Shown piece by piece: positions 54,071 through 64,000 of a stretch of DNA of 64,000 nt. Numbering within the stretch: position 1 is the first letter of the stretch; each line of letters begins with the position of its first letter. The notes beneath the pieces are model-generated. The model ran no database searches and had not been told where the DNA came from. It worked only from the letters and a program-made list of their open reading frames with translations. Both the position numbers and the translations under genes were made by a program. This DNA comes from Micavibrio aeruginosavorus (GTDB lineage Bacteria; Pseudomonadota; Alphaproteobacteria; Micavibrionales; Micavibrionaceae): NCBI GenBank assembly GCA_016432265.1, contig CP066681.1:894342-958341 (forward strand), in the 5' to 3' direction.

Positions 54071-54090
54071 TATGCGTTCAATCGATAATC

Positions 54091-54750
54091 TTACTCAGGT
54101 GTTTTATCGGTATCTGATGTGCCATGAGCATCAGCAGCGGCTTCAGCCTCGGCGGCGGCTGGGGCCGTTTCAGCCGGAGCGGCGGCTTCGGTGGCGCCTT
54201 CAGGCGCTGATGCGGCGGCGTCACCTATTGAGGCTTTGACAATTTTGTCAGGGTTGGCCGGCGGTTCGCCCTTGGCGATCGCGTCGATATACTCCATGCC
54301 GCTGGTGACCTGGCCCCATACGGTATAATTCCCCGTCAGGAAGCTGCAGCCATCATCGGTGAAGCAGATGAAGAACTGGCTGTTGGCCGAGTCAGGGTTC
54401 ATCGTGCGGGCCATTCCAACGGTGCCGCGTTTATACGGAGTGTTGCTGAATTCGGCCTTCAGATCCGGGTAGCTTGAGCCGCCGCGACCTGTACCGGTGG
54501 GATCACCGGTTTGCGCCATGAAACCGTCAATCACGCGATGGAAGACGATGCCGTCATAGAAGCCTTCCTTGACCAGAGTCTTGATGCGCTCAACGTGACC
54601 CGGGGCGACGTCGGGCAACATCTGGATGGTGACGCGGCCGCCTTTGAGGTCGAGGTGAAGGTTATTGTCTGCCGCTGTTTCGGCGTGTGCCATGGGGGCG
54701 ATCGTCATGATGGCGATACTCCAGATCAAATGTGAAAGTTTTTTTGACAT
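54091..54750 (-). CDS. Periplasmic peptidyl-prolyl cis-trans isomerase (cyclophilin)
   Basis: A 219-residue exported cyclophilin that helps fold envelope proteins. The signal peptide ends in MAHAET (AxA near 20-25). The isomerase domain has FYDGIVFHRVIDGFMAQTGDPTGTGRGGSS (catalytic Arg in FHRV), SQFFICFTD and LTGNYTVWGQVTSGMEYI. The last ~45 residues are an unusual Ala/Glu/Pro-rich acidic tail (EGATEAAAPAETAPAAA), likely disordered. The ATG at 54750 follows AAGGAACAC and starts the signal peptide; a longer frame to 54870 does not. Confidence 0.93.
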   Translation of the reverse strand: MSKKLSHLIWSIAIMTIAPMAHAETAADNNLHLDLKGGRVTIQMLPDVAPGHVERIKTLVKEGFYDGIVFHRVIDGFMAQTGDPTGTGRGGSSYPDLKAEFSNTPYKRGTVGMARTMNPDSANSQFFICFTDDGCSFLTGNYTVWGQVTSGMEYIDAIAKGEPPANPDKIVKASIGDAAASAPEGATEAAAPAETAPAAAEAEAAADAHGTSDTDKTPE

Positions 54751-54866
54751 AGTATTAGTGTTCCTTGAAATGTTCAGGGGTCGATTCCTACAAGGAGTGC
54801 CATACCAGTATGGCCAATTCAAGGCACCTCCGGGGTGGAAAGGGGGCTTACACACCGGCGTTTGGA

Positions 54867-55160
54867 TCAAGGCGTCCCGGCGGGTTGCGGAGTGCGTTTT
54901 ACGGGTTGCGGGGCGGTTCCGGCGTCGGGCAGGGTGTTTTTCAGCTGCTGGACTGTTACACGGTTGTTATGGGTTTGTGCTTCTTCCCTAAGCATGCATA
55001 TGCATGACCCGCATTGGGGTTGTTTGCCCCCGGTGCAGCCAGCGTATATTTCCTTAACTTTTACAGGTTTGTCGCCATGTTTCTGCAGAAAGCGCTCGAC
55101 AGCTTTTTCGTTGAAGCGGTTGCCGTGCTCATCTTCTGGATTGCAGGAGCAGATAATCAT
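54867..55160 (-). CDS. Bacterioferritin-associated ferredoxin (Bfd)-like [2Fe-2S] protein
   Basis: A 97-residue protein. Cysteines C4 and C6 (MIICSCN) and a later C50-G-S-C53 pair give the C-x-C ... C-x2-C cluster layout of Bfd, with YAGCTGGKQPQCGSC matching the usual ...QCGxC. Two extra Cys (C42, C55) and a Pro/Thr-rich tail of ~25 residues are additions to the ~64-residue family norm. Bfd reduces iron stored in bacterioferritin for release; the bfr gene lies 160 bp upstream on the same strand. A Fur-box-like site precedes it. Identification rests on motif and neighbour. Confidence 0.78.
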   Translation of the reverse strand: MIICSCNPEDEHGNRFNEKAVERFLQKHGDKPVKVKEIYAGCTGGKQPQCGSCICMLREEAQTHNNRVTVQQLKNTLPDAGTAPQPVKRTPQPAGTP

Positions 55161-55211
55161 ACGGGATGCTTGCCGGTTAATTGTGAACCTACATCTTGAG
55201 GATAATGCACC

Positions 55212-55226
55212 TGATAATCATTCGCA
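55212..55226. promoter_or_regulatory. Fur-box-like site upstream of bfd
   Basis: TGATAATCATTCGCA matches the 7-1-7 Fur consensus TGATAATnATTATCA at 12 of 14 informative positions, 52 bp upstream of the bfd start. A second GATAAT lies at 55201-55206. Iron repression of bfd through Fur is the known pattern in other bacteria. Confidence 0.6.
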
Positions 55227-55320
55227 ACTGAAATTCAGAATAGTATCCCAGCTTGGGTGAGGGCCGTAAATCAGCCCTTGGGAGATGGGTTAATTTATTG
55301 ATCTGATTTGTAAATTATCA

Positions 55321-55800
55321 TTACTGATCGGCTGAGGCCGATTGCAGTTGCAGATAGTTCTCCAGCCCCATGCCTTCGATCATTTTGAGTTGGGTTTCAA
55401 TATGATCAAGGTGGCCTTCCTCATCGGCGAGGATTTTGATCAGCAGGTCGCGGGTGACGTAGTCCTGCGTTTCTTCGCAAACGACAATCCCTTTGCGATA
55501 ACTGGCGATACCGGCCTTTTCCAGCTTCATATCACATTCCAGCGCCTCTTTAACGGTTTCACCGATCATCAATTTATCAAGGTCTTGCAGGTTGGGCAGC
55601 CCTCCTAGCAGGAGAATACGCTGGATCAGCAGATCGGCATGGCCCATTTCTTCAATCGATTCGGCTTTTTCGTGCTTGGCCAGCTTCGTTACGCCCCAGC
55701 TTTCAAAAATGCGGGCATGCAGGAAATACTGGTTAATTGCCGTCAATTCGCCTTTAAGCGAAAGATTGAGCGTTTGAATAACTTTTTTGTCGCCTTTCAT
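55321..55800 (-). CDS. bfr: Bacterioferritin
   Basis: A 159-residue heme-binding iron-storage protein forming 24-mer shells. The four-helix bundle has E18 (KGELTAINQYFLHARIF), E51 and H54 (ESIEEMGHADLLIQRILLL), the second-half E94 (CDMKLEKAG) and E127/H130 (ADEEGHLDHIETQL), all ferroxidase ligands. The Met at ~52 (EEMGHAD) provides the heme axial ligand. The length is typical. It lies upstream of the Bfd-like ferredoxin, a storage-and-release pair. Confidence 0.96.
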   Translation of the reverse strand: MKGDKKVIQTLNLSLKGELTAINQYFLHARIFESWGVTKLAKHEKAESIEEMGHADLLIQRILLLGGLPNLQDLDKLMIGETVKEALECDMKLEKAGIASYRKGIVVCEETQDYVTRDLLIKILADEEGHLDHIETQLKMIEGMGLENYLQLQSASADQ

Positions 55801-55925
55801 GGGGCACCTCGTTTTTGTCTGGAAAGCCGCTAATCAGGATAGAGTGACAGCCGTGAAATGCAAGGGGCATACAAAGGCTTTATCGGTAAAAAGCCTTTTA
55901 TATAGCCGGTTACTGAGAATGATTT

Positions 55926-57230
55926 TTATTTGCCTCCCAAGGCGCGCTGAAAGATCATATCGCAGGCCCGGATATAATCCTTGTAATTGAAAATCGCTTT
56001 CAGGTCGCTGTCGCTTAAGGCCTTTTTAACCGCTGAATCCTGGGAGAGCAATTCAAGGAAAGATGTGCGGCCGTTGCTTTCCCATACCTTCATCGCGTTG
56101 CGTTGTACGATGCCGTAGGCCTCTTCGCGGCTGACCCCCTTTTGGGTCAGTGCCAGCATGGTACGCTGGGAGAATACCAGCCCGCCGAGTTTCTCCAGAT
56201 TGGCCATCATGTTTTCGGGATAGACCAGCAGATTATCCATCAGTCCTGCCAGACGAACCAACGCAAAATCCAGCGCAATGCAGGCATCGGGCGCCATGAT
56301 GCGTTCGACAGACGAATGCGAGATGTCCCGTTCGTGCCAGAGCGTGACGTTTTCAAGCGCCGGGATCACGGCGGCGCGTACCACCCGCGCCAGACCTGTC
56401 AGGTTTTCCGATAGCACGGGGTTGCGTTTGTGCGGCATGGCGGACGAGCCTTTTTGCCCCTTGCTGAAGAACTCTTCGGCTTCGCGCACTTCGCTGCGTT
56501 GCAGGTGGCGAATTTCAGTGGCCAGGTTTTCAATCGAAGAGGCGATGACGCCGAGCGTGGCAAAAAACATGGCGTGGCGGTCACGCGGAATGACTTGCGT
56601 GGCTACAGTTTCCGGGGTCAGGCCCAGCTTTCGCGCGACATAGGATTCAACTGAAGGGTCGACGGTCGCATATGTGCCGACCGCGCCTGATATGGTGCAG
56701 GTGGAAATTTCGCTGCGAATGAATTTCAGGCGCTCCCTGGCGCGGGCGAAGGCCGCGTAATGCCCTGCCATTTTGATTCCGAATGTCGTCGGTTCGGCGT
56801 GGATGCCGTGACTACGGCCGATGCACAGCGTCTTTTTGTGCTTGCGCGCCTGTTTCTTGAGCGCCTTGAGAACAGCGTCAATATCCTTGATCAGCAAATC
56901 TGCCGATTGGCGCAACTGTACGGCAAAGGCAGTATCCAGAACATCTGATGATGTCATGCCTTGATGCATGAAACGCGCGTCGGGGCCGGCATGTTCGGTG
57001 ACGTTGGTGAGGAAGGCAATAACGTCATGTTTAACTTCACGTTCAATTTCGGCGATGCGTCCAGCATCAAACTTTGCTTTTTTACGCAAGGTTAGCGGTA
57101 CCCTTTGCGGAATGGTGCCCATCGCTGCCATGCGCTCAGCCGCCAGAATTTCGATTTCCAGCATGATCCGGAAACGGTTGTCAGTATCCCATATCTGGGC
57201 CATCTCGGGGCGTGTATAGCGCGGTATCAT
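55926..57230 (-). CDS. purB: Adenylosuccinate lyase
   Basis: A 434-residue enzyme of purine biosynthesis that releases fumarate from SAICAR and adenylosuccinate. Motifs: MIPRYTRPEMAQIWD start, RFMHQGMTSSDVLDTA (~85-100), RSHGIHAEPTTFGIKM (catalytic His, ~138-153) and the signature loop GSSAMPHKRNPVLSENL (~262-278). Full length. Its start immediately follows the radC stop (TAA-ATG), so the two form part of the map-radC-purB operon on the minus strand. Confidence 0.97.
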   Translation of the reverse strand: MIPRYTRPEMAQIWDTDNRFRIMLEIEILAAERMAAMGTIPQRVPLTLRKKAKFDAGRIAEIEREVKHDVIAFLTNVTEHAGPDARFMHQGMTSSDVLDTAFAVQLRQSADLLIKDIDAVLKALKKQARKHKKTLCIGRSHGIHAEPTTFGIKMAGHYAAFARARERLKFIRSEISTCTISGAVGTYATVDPSVESYVARKLGLTPETVATQVIPRDRHAMFFATLGVIASSIENLATEIRHLQRSEVREAEEFFSKGQKGSSAMPHKRNPVLSENLTGLARVVRAAVIPALENVTLWHERDISHSSVERIMAPDACIALDFALVRLAGLMDNLLVYPENMMANLEKLGGLVFSQRTMLALTQKGVSREEAYGIVQRNAMKVWESNGRTSFLELLSQDSAVKKALSDSDLKAIFNYKDYIRACDMIFQRALGGK

Positions 57231-57926
57231 TTATATCAGTCCTAGGTTGCGAAAACTGGCGGTGCCGTGTCTGGAAACGATTATATGGTCGTGGATGGCA
57301 ATATTTAAGGGTTCGCCTGCCGTCTTGATGATTTGTGTCATATCGATATCGGTGCGGCTGGGGGTCGGGTCGCCGCTGGGGTGGTTATGGCACAGGATCA
57401 ACGCGGTGGCACCCAGTTCCAGCGCTCGCTTCATGATCTCGCGAGGGTAAACGGGGGCATGGTCGACCGTGCCGCTTTGCTGGATTTCGTCGGCGATCAA
57501 TTCATTTTTCTTGTTCAGGAACAGAATGCGGAAATGCTCTTTGGTTTCGTGCGCCATGGTGGCGGCGCAGTAATCGATCAGGCGCACCCATGAATTCAGA
57601 ACAGGTTTCTTCATCACATCCTGCTTCATCATGCGGAAGGCGGCCGCTTGCACGGCCTTTAGTGCCGTGATGGCGCTCTCGGACAGACCGTCAACTTTCT
57701 CAAGTTCAGCAATGGGCGCGCTCAAGACCCCGGCGAGATTGTCAAAACGAGCGGTTAGTTCCTTGGCGATGGGTTTGACGTCTCGGCGGGGAATGGCCAT
57801 GAATAATATCAGTTCAAGCAGTTCGTAATCCGGCAGGGCGTCGGGGCCGCCGAGCAAAAAACGTTCGCGCAGGCGGTCGCGGTGACCGTGGTAATGCGGC
57901 TCGTCTTTTTTTGCCGGGTCAGACAT
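57231..57926 (-). CDS. radC: RadC/MPN-domain protein
   Basis: A 231-residue protein. N-terminal helix-hairpin-helix-type region ([42 protein letters not shown]) followed by the JAB1/MPN metal motif [33 protein letters not shown], in which the H-x-H and Asp are conserved. RadC was first linked to DNA repair, but its function is disputed. The frame reaches 58052, but the conserved start is the ATG at 57926, which overlaps the map stop by 8 bp. Directly upstream of purB. Confidence 0.92.
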   Translation of the reverse strand: MSDPAKKDEPHYHGHRDRLRERFLLGGPDALPDYELLELILFMAIPRRDVKPIAKELTARFDNLAGVLSAPIAELEKVDGLSESAITALKAVQAAAFRMMKQDVMKKPVLNSWVRLIDYCAATMAHETKEHFRILFLNKKNELIADEIQQSGTVDHAPVYPREIMKRALELGATALILCHNHPSGDPTPSRTDIDMTQIIKTAGEPLNIAIHDHIIVSRHGTASFRNLGLI

Positions 57927-58746
57927 AGGGCGGTTTCGTGTAGCCTTTGGGAGACAGGGTGAATATTTCAAACCCGGTTTCGGTGACGCCGATTGTGTGT
58001 TCGAACTGGGCAGAGAGGGAACGGTCGCGCGTGACGGCTGTCCAGCCGTCATTCAGGACTTTTGTCTGCCAGCCGCCAGCGTTGATCATGGGTTCAATCG
58101 TGAAGAACATCCCCGGCTCCAGTATGGGGCCGGTTTTTGGCTCGCCGTAGTGAACCACGCTCGGGGCGCTGTGAAAAACCTGACCGATGCCATGGCCGCA
58201 AAAGTCGCGGACGACGGAAAAGCGGTGGCGTTCGGCTACAGTTTGTATGGCATAACCGATATCGCCCAAAGTTGCGCCAGGTTTGACGGCTTCGATACCG
58301 GCCATCATGCTATCATAGGTAACATCAATCAGGTTGCGGGCCTTGATCGGGGCGCGGTCACCGAAAATATACATGCGGCTGGTATCGCCATACCAGCCAT
58401 CAAGAATGACGGTCACATCGATATTGGCGATATCACCATCCAGCACTTTCTTGGGCCCAGGGATGCCGTGGCACACAACATGGTTGATCGAAATGCAGCA
58501 GGATTTCGTATAGCCTTTATAGCCTAAGGTCGCCGGGATCGCTTTGTGATCCACGATATAATTATGAATCAAATTATCGAGTTCTTCGGTGCTGACGCCG
58601 GGAACGCAGAAGGGCGTGATGTAATCCAATACCTCCGCCGCCAGTTTTCCGGCCTTTCTCATGCTTTCATAGCTGGATGCCGGGTGGATCTCGATCCCGT
58701 CCCGGTTATAGCGCCGTTCTGTGCTTCTGGCGGTATTGTCTGGCAT
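57919..58746 (-). CDS. map: Methionine aminopeptidase, type I
   Basis: A 275-residue enzyme that removes the initiator Met. The conserved segments include [31 protein letters not shown] (metal/active-site His), [24 protein letters not shown] (metal Asp pair), [20 protein letters not shown] (His), FFTIEPMIN (Glu) and [12 protein letters not shown] (Glu). ATG at 58746 chosen over a GTG four codons upstream. First gene of the map-radC-purB set. Confidence 0.96.
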   Translation of the reverse strand: MPDNTARSTERRYNRDGIEIHPASSYESMRKAGKLAAEVLDYITPFCVPGVSTEELDNLIHNYIVDHKAIPATLGYKGYTKSCCISINHVVCHGIPGPKKVLDGDIANIDVTVILDGWYGDTSRMYIFGDRAPIKARNLIDVTYDSMMAGIEAVKPGATLGDIGYAIQTVAERHRFSVVRDFCGHGIGQVFHSAPSVVHYGEPKTGPILEPGMFFTIEPMINAGGWQTKVLNDGWTAVTRDRSLSAQFEHTIGVTETGFEIFTLSPKGYTKPPYV

Positions 58747-58859
58747 GGCATTCTGCACTAGCTTAGTGTTAACTATGTCTTGCTTTTTTACAAGTTACAA
58801 TGACATAGCGGGCATGAAGTCGTTTGGCAACCTTTTTGGACTAGGCAGTACGGGGCATT

Positions 58860-59660
58860 ATGTCGAAAAGTGGCAGTTTTGATACTTTCTCCGCGGCTCT
58901 TGCGATTATTGGCAATGAAATCCTGTCCGGGCGCACGCAGGACGCGAATACGCCATGGATTGCCGAACGGCTGACGGAACGGGGGATTGTGCTCTCCGAG
59001 GTCAGGGTTATCCCCGACGTCGAGTCGGTCATCATCCGCACCGTACAGCAATTGAGCGAACTTTACGATTACGTTTTCACGACCGGCGGGATTGGCCCGA
59101 CTCACGACGATATAACGGCTGAATGTGTGGCCAAGGCCTTTGGCGTCGAACTGGTGCGCGACGACGATGCTTTCCGCATGCTGGAAGAGCACTATGGCCT
59201 TGAAGAACTGACTCCGCCGCGTGCCAAAATGAGCCTGGTGCCGCAGGGGGCGAAGTTGATTCCCAACCCGGTGTCGGCTGCTCCTGGTTTCAATATCAAG
59301 AATGTTTATGTCATGGCCGGGGTGCCCCGCATTATGCAGGCGATGCTCGACCACGTCATGGGCACGATAGAAGCCGGTACGCCGATCTTGTCCAATACGG
59401 TGGCTTGTGGTTTGCTAGAGAGCGTTATCGCCGAGGATTTAAGCGATCTGGCATCCCGTTACACTGACATCCAGATCGGCAGTTATCCGCATTACCGCGG
59501 CGGGGTGCTGGGTCTAAGTCTGGTTTTGCGCGGGATGAATCATGAGAGCCTGGATAAGGCGACTCAGGAGCTTATAGATTTGGTGCGCAAGCACGGCGAC
59601 GAACCGCGTGCCCTCAGTATCAAATCCCGCCCTGATCAATCCGCCAGTCGCGCGGGTTAA
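58860..59660 (+). CDS. CinA N-terminal / molybdopterin-binding domain protein
   Basis: A 266-residue protein with the MoCF-biosynthesis (MoaB/CinA-N) fold. Motifs: AIIGNEILSGRTQDANTPWIAERL (residues 14-37), VFTTGGIGPTHDDITAECVAKAFG (~77-100) and VYVMAGVPRIMQAMLDHV. It lacks the C-terminal nicotinamide-nucleotide amidase domain of full CinA (~415 residues), so it is the short stand-alone form common in alphaproteobacteria. The exact substrate is unclear; CinA-N hydrolyses ADP-ribose or binds pterin in relatives. It is divergent from map, 113 bp between starts. Confidence 0.87.
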   Translation: MSKSGSFDTFSAALAIIGNEILSGRTQDANTPWIAERLTERGIVLSEVRVIPDVESVIIRTVQQLSELYDYVFTTGGIGPTHDDITAECVAKAFGVELVRDDDAFRMLEEHYGLEELTPPRAKMSLVPQGAKLIPNPVSAAPGFNIKNVYVMAGVPRIMQAMLDHVMGTIEAGTPILSNTVACGLLESVIAEDLSDLASRYTDIQIGSYPHYRGGVLGLSLVLRGMNHESLDKATQELIDLVRKHGDEPRALSIKSRPDQSASRAG

Positions 59661-59701
59661 GTTCTCTGTGAAGAAGATGTTCCCGTGACGCAGGCCTGCG
59701 A

Positions 59702-60658
59702 TTACGGGCCTGCCATCGCCGTTCTCTTGAGGTAAGCAAGGTCGACATTGTTTGCTTGCTGTGCGTCCATGCCCTGGCCGACTTTGCGGCCTTCTTGTTG
59801 CAAAGAAGGAAGTTCTGCGTTCCGCCGCATATGGGCATCCATGCCGACATCGATCCCTTCATCGGGCACTAAGAAAAATGCCTGAAACTGGTAACCGTTG
59901 CCGAAGTCATTGGCCATCTCGTCATATATGTTATCGACTTTGCGCACATGAACTTCGCTGCCGTCTCCTTGAACGCCGAATTTATCGCTTACGACCATCC
60001 CGCCGTCGGGGCCCTTGTCGAATCTTGTCCAGTGATAATCTTCCCCCTCATGGGTGTATAATGCGACAAGCCGTTTTCCCTGCGGGATTTCAATTTTCTC
60101 GGGATCCTGCCCGACATATTCCAGCCCGTCGGCAACGGCTCTTTTGATGATGGTGGGGGCGTCAACGGCGCCGTCGTTAGCGTCCATGCCCATAGCCGCT
60201 TCGCCGGGCGATGCCGCAACGAACATGGCATTCGTTCCGCGATCGCCGACGGCAAAAGAATAACAGTTGGCGCGCAGGTATGGATTGCTTTGGGCGTCTT
60301 TGTATTTTTCAACAATTTTTTGCTGCAGGGCCGTGACTTCCGGGTTTGTGCTTTCGCCGTTCAGGGCCAGTGTTAATGCCAGAGAGGCATTATGGCGGCT
60401 TAACCCGCCTTCAGGCTCTATAGGAGCGCTGAGGGTTTTATCGGCAAATTTAATCAGGTCAGGATCCGACATGATAGTCCATGCATCCGGGCCAGTCTGA
60501 GGACGCTGGTGGTAGACATCTTCCGAAGTCAATTCCCGGGATTGTTTGGCAAGGTTATTCGTTACGGCAGCCTTGAACTCTGCCGATAAGTCCGGAACAT
60601 TTTGAAGGGAAGCCCCTGAAGCGTGATTATATTCCCTTGCTACCGCAGATGTTGCCAA
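59702..60658 (-). CDS. Unknown protein with papain-like Cys/His arrangement
   Basis: A 318-residue protein; no signal peptide or membrane segment. At C132 it has RANCYSFAVGD and at H209 YTHEGEDYHWTRFDKGPDGG, followed by SDKFG. This NCYSxA ... DxHWxRxD ... S-x-K-(F/P)-G order is reminiscent of small NlpC/papain-like cysteine-protease or toxin-type domains; I recall the pattern but could not check it, and the third catalytic residue is not certain. The rest is helical and polar. The start is TTG with AGGGGA just upstream; the next Met is far inside. Together with the next unknown gene upstream, it forms a minus-strand pair. Confidence 0.6.
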   Translation of the reverse strand: MATSAVAREYNHASGASLQNVPDLSAEFKAAVTNNLAKQSRELTSEDVYHQRPQTGPDAWTIMSDPDLIKFADKTLSAPIEPEGGLSRHNASLALTLALNGESTNPEVTALQQKIVEKYKDAQSNPYLRANCYSFAVGDRGTNAMFVAASPGEAAMGMDANDGAVDAPTIIKRAVADGLEYVGQDPEKIEIPQGKRLVALYTHEGEDYHWTRFDKGPDGGMVVSDKFGVQGDGSEVHVRKVDNIYDEMANDFGNGYQFQAFFLVPDEGIDVGMDAHMRRNAELPSLQQEGRKVGQGMDAQQANNVDLAYLKRTAMAGP

Positions 60659-60759
60659 AACTATCCCCTGATCAATAAATAGAATTGTACGGCTATTTGG
60701 TTAAAAACGCCCTAAATTGCCCTGATTCTGTGATGACAGGGGTTGAAAAAGCGCGTTTA

Positions 60760-61500
60760 TTATCGCTTGATCTGCATGGTCGGGATCGGGATTTGCTTGA
60801 AGACCTCGTTGTTGCCGCAGGCTTCGGCTGTCGCCCTGTCTTGGCTGACGGCCCATGGTTGCGGCAGGATATAGCTTTGGGCAGGGGTCCAGCCGGACGG
60901 AACATCCTCTATATGGAACACGGCTGCAGGGGCTTGATCAGGGAAGCTTTTTGCGTGCTGCTGGTAGAAAAGAGCGCCGCGATATCCCAGTTCATGTATG
61001 GCGGAGTCGAATTGCTGCGTGATGGTCGATCTGTAAGCCAGCGCTATAGGGTCTTTAGCCCTGATTTTATCGTCAAGATCTTTATTTATGCAAACAACCG
61101 CATAAGGAAGAGGCTGGGTGCCTTTCTTGACCAGGTCTGTATCGTCAATAAACTGTTTGGGCAAATACGTTGCGGTAGACCAGATAGCCCCAAGGCTGGC
61201 CTGATAGTTGTGCAGGGCGCGGCCTGATGCCTTGGCAACCCAACTGAAGCTGGCTGGGTTTTGTTCCGGGCGCTCCATTTCCGTTTGCAGTATGCCAAGA
61301 AGGGCAGGCGATATCAGTGCTGCAGTGACGGCGCTGCCGCGATGGTTCCACAGGGCGGATAAAAAACCGCCCATCAATGCGCGCCATTTTGATTTGCTCG
61401 CTTCTTGAACCGGCGCTTCCTTGGCCGCGGGTTTGATCCTGATTTCCTGCTGGCGCGTCGCGGTTTGACCCGCGCCGTTTTTATATCCTGTTGCTGCCAT
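60760..61500 (-). CDS. Unknown membrane-anchored protein
   Basis: A 246-residue protein. Residues 1-40 are polar and Lys/Gln/Ala-rich (no signal peptide), a hydrophobic stretch lies near 48-75 (MGGFLSALWNHRGSAVTAALISPALLGIL), and the rest is soluble, with IHELGYRGALFYQQHAK and several Pro/Trp-rich turns. The polar N-terminus before a single helix suggests a cytosolic tail or an injected-protein-like layout; no family recognised. AGGG lies before the ATG at 61500. A plus-strand frame of 180 residues covering this region was judged a shadow. It ends 102 bp before the Cys/His protein gene on the same strand. Confidence 0.58.
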   Translation of the reverse strand: MAATGYKNGAGQTATRQQEIRIKPAAKEAPVQEASKSKWRALMGGFLSALWNHRGSAVTAALISPALLGILQTEMERPEQNPASFSWVAKASGRALHNYQASLGAIWSTATYLPKQFIDDTDLVKKGTQPLPYAVVCINKDLDDKIRAKDPIALAYRSTITQQFDSAIHELGYRGALFYQQHAKSFPDQAPAAVFHIEDVPSGWTPAQSYILPQPWAVSQDRATAEACGNNEVFKQIPIPTMQIKR

Positions 61501-61591
61501 AACACACACCCTGGGACTGGCAATTAAAACTGTCGTATATTAACATAATATTTATATCTATGCAACTCTCTAAGGTTTTGATTTTATTGGA

Positions 61592-64000
<2,409 letters not shown>

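Noticed and set aside
60685-61227. 180-residue plus-strand frame over the unknown gene at 60760-61500
   Set aside because: No domain, poor ribosome site; the minus-strand frame is longer, has a good ribosome site and a hydrophobic helix.

Overview
The window is a gene-dense bacterial chromosome segment of intermediate GC with no rRNA, tRNA, CRISPR array, prophage or insertion sequence that I could recognise. The gene order sucA/sucB/lpd, then xerC and DUF484, then a small transaldolase, priA and atpH-A-G-D-C points to an alphaproteobacterium. Many lineage-specific unknown proteins would fit an uncultured or deep-branching group (Micavibrionales or Rhodospirillales-like). The lineage is an inference and was not tested.

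Region 1 (1-17.4 kb) is a TCA-cycle locus broken up by other genes. The end of sucA is followed by a DUF2946-like / TonB receptor / PepSY metal-uptake set and a putative zinc-finger protein, and only then by sucB. dgkA, a duplicated deaminase-fold protein, a yeast-Fcy1-type cytosine deaminase and a 911-residue protein with a C-terminal LOG-like domain lie before lpd. A periplasmic adaptor / FtsX permease / ATPase efflux set follows. Region 2 (17.4-26.4 kb) holds xerC, DUF484, zur, a block of four minus-strand genes carrying five copies of one unrecognised ~80-residue module, a DUF2244-like membrane protein, tal, priA and a TraX-family gene.

Region 3 (26.7-32.8 kb) is the F1 ATP synthase operon, with two additions. 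An unknown 147-residue gene is coupled to atpA. A GxxExxY nuclease-fold gene sits between atpG and atpD, framed exactly by a 28-bp inverted repeat built of 10-bp units; it looks like a small mobile cassette inside an essential operon. atpA and atpD share a nearly identical leader. Region 4 (32.8-45 kb) has a chorismate-binding-family protein whose catalytic motifs are eroded, a DinG-like helicase, a pilin-like protein, a 67-residue Lys/Ala histone-like protein, lysS, a nitroreductase, an M29 aminopeptidase and uvrB.

Region 5 (45-64 kb) is mostly housekeeping and accessory genes: TauE/SafE exporter, cold-shock protein, LysE exporter, DUF486, TetR regulator, leucine-dehydrogenase family enzyme, alpha-glucosidase, periplasmic cyclophilin, a bfd/bfr iron-storage pair with a Fur-box-like site, the map-radC-purB operon, a CinA-N domain protein, two unknown proteins (one with a Cys/His pair resembling a papain-like site) and most of uvrA, which runs off the right edge. 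The most interesting items are the inverted-repeat GxxExxY cassette in the atp operon, the five-module unknown family, the chorismate-enzyme pseudoenzyme, and the deaminase/LOG nucleotide-metabolism genes between sucB and lpd.
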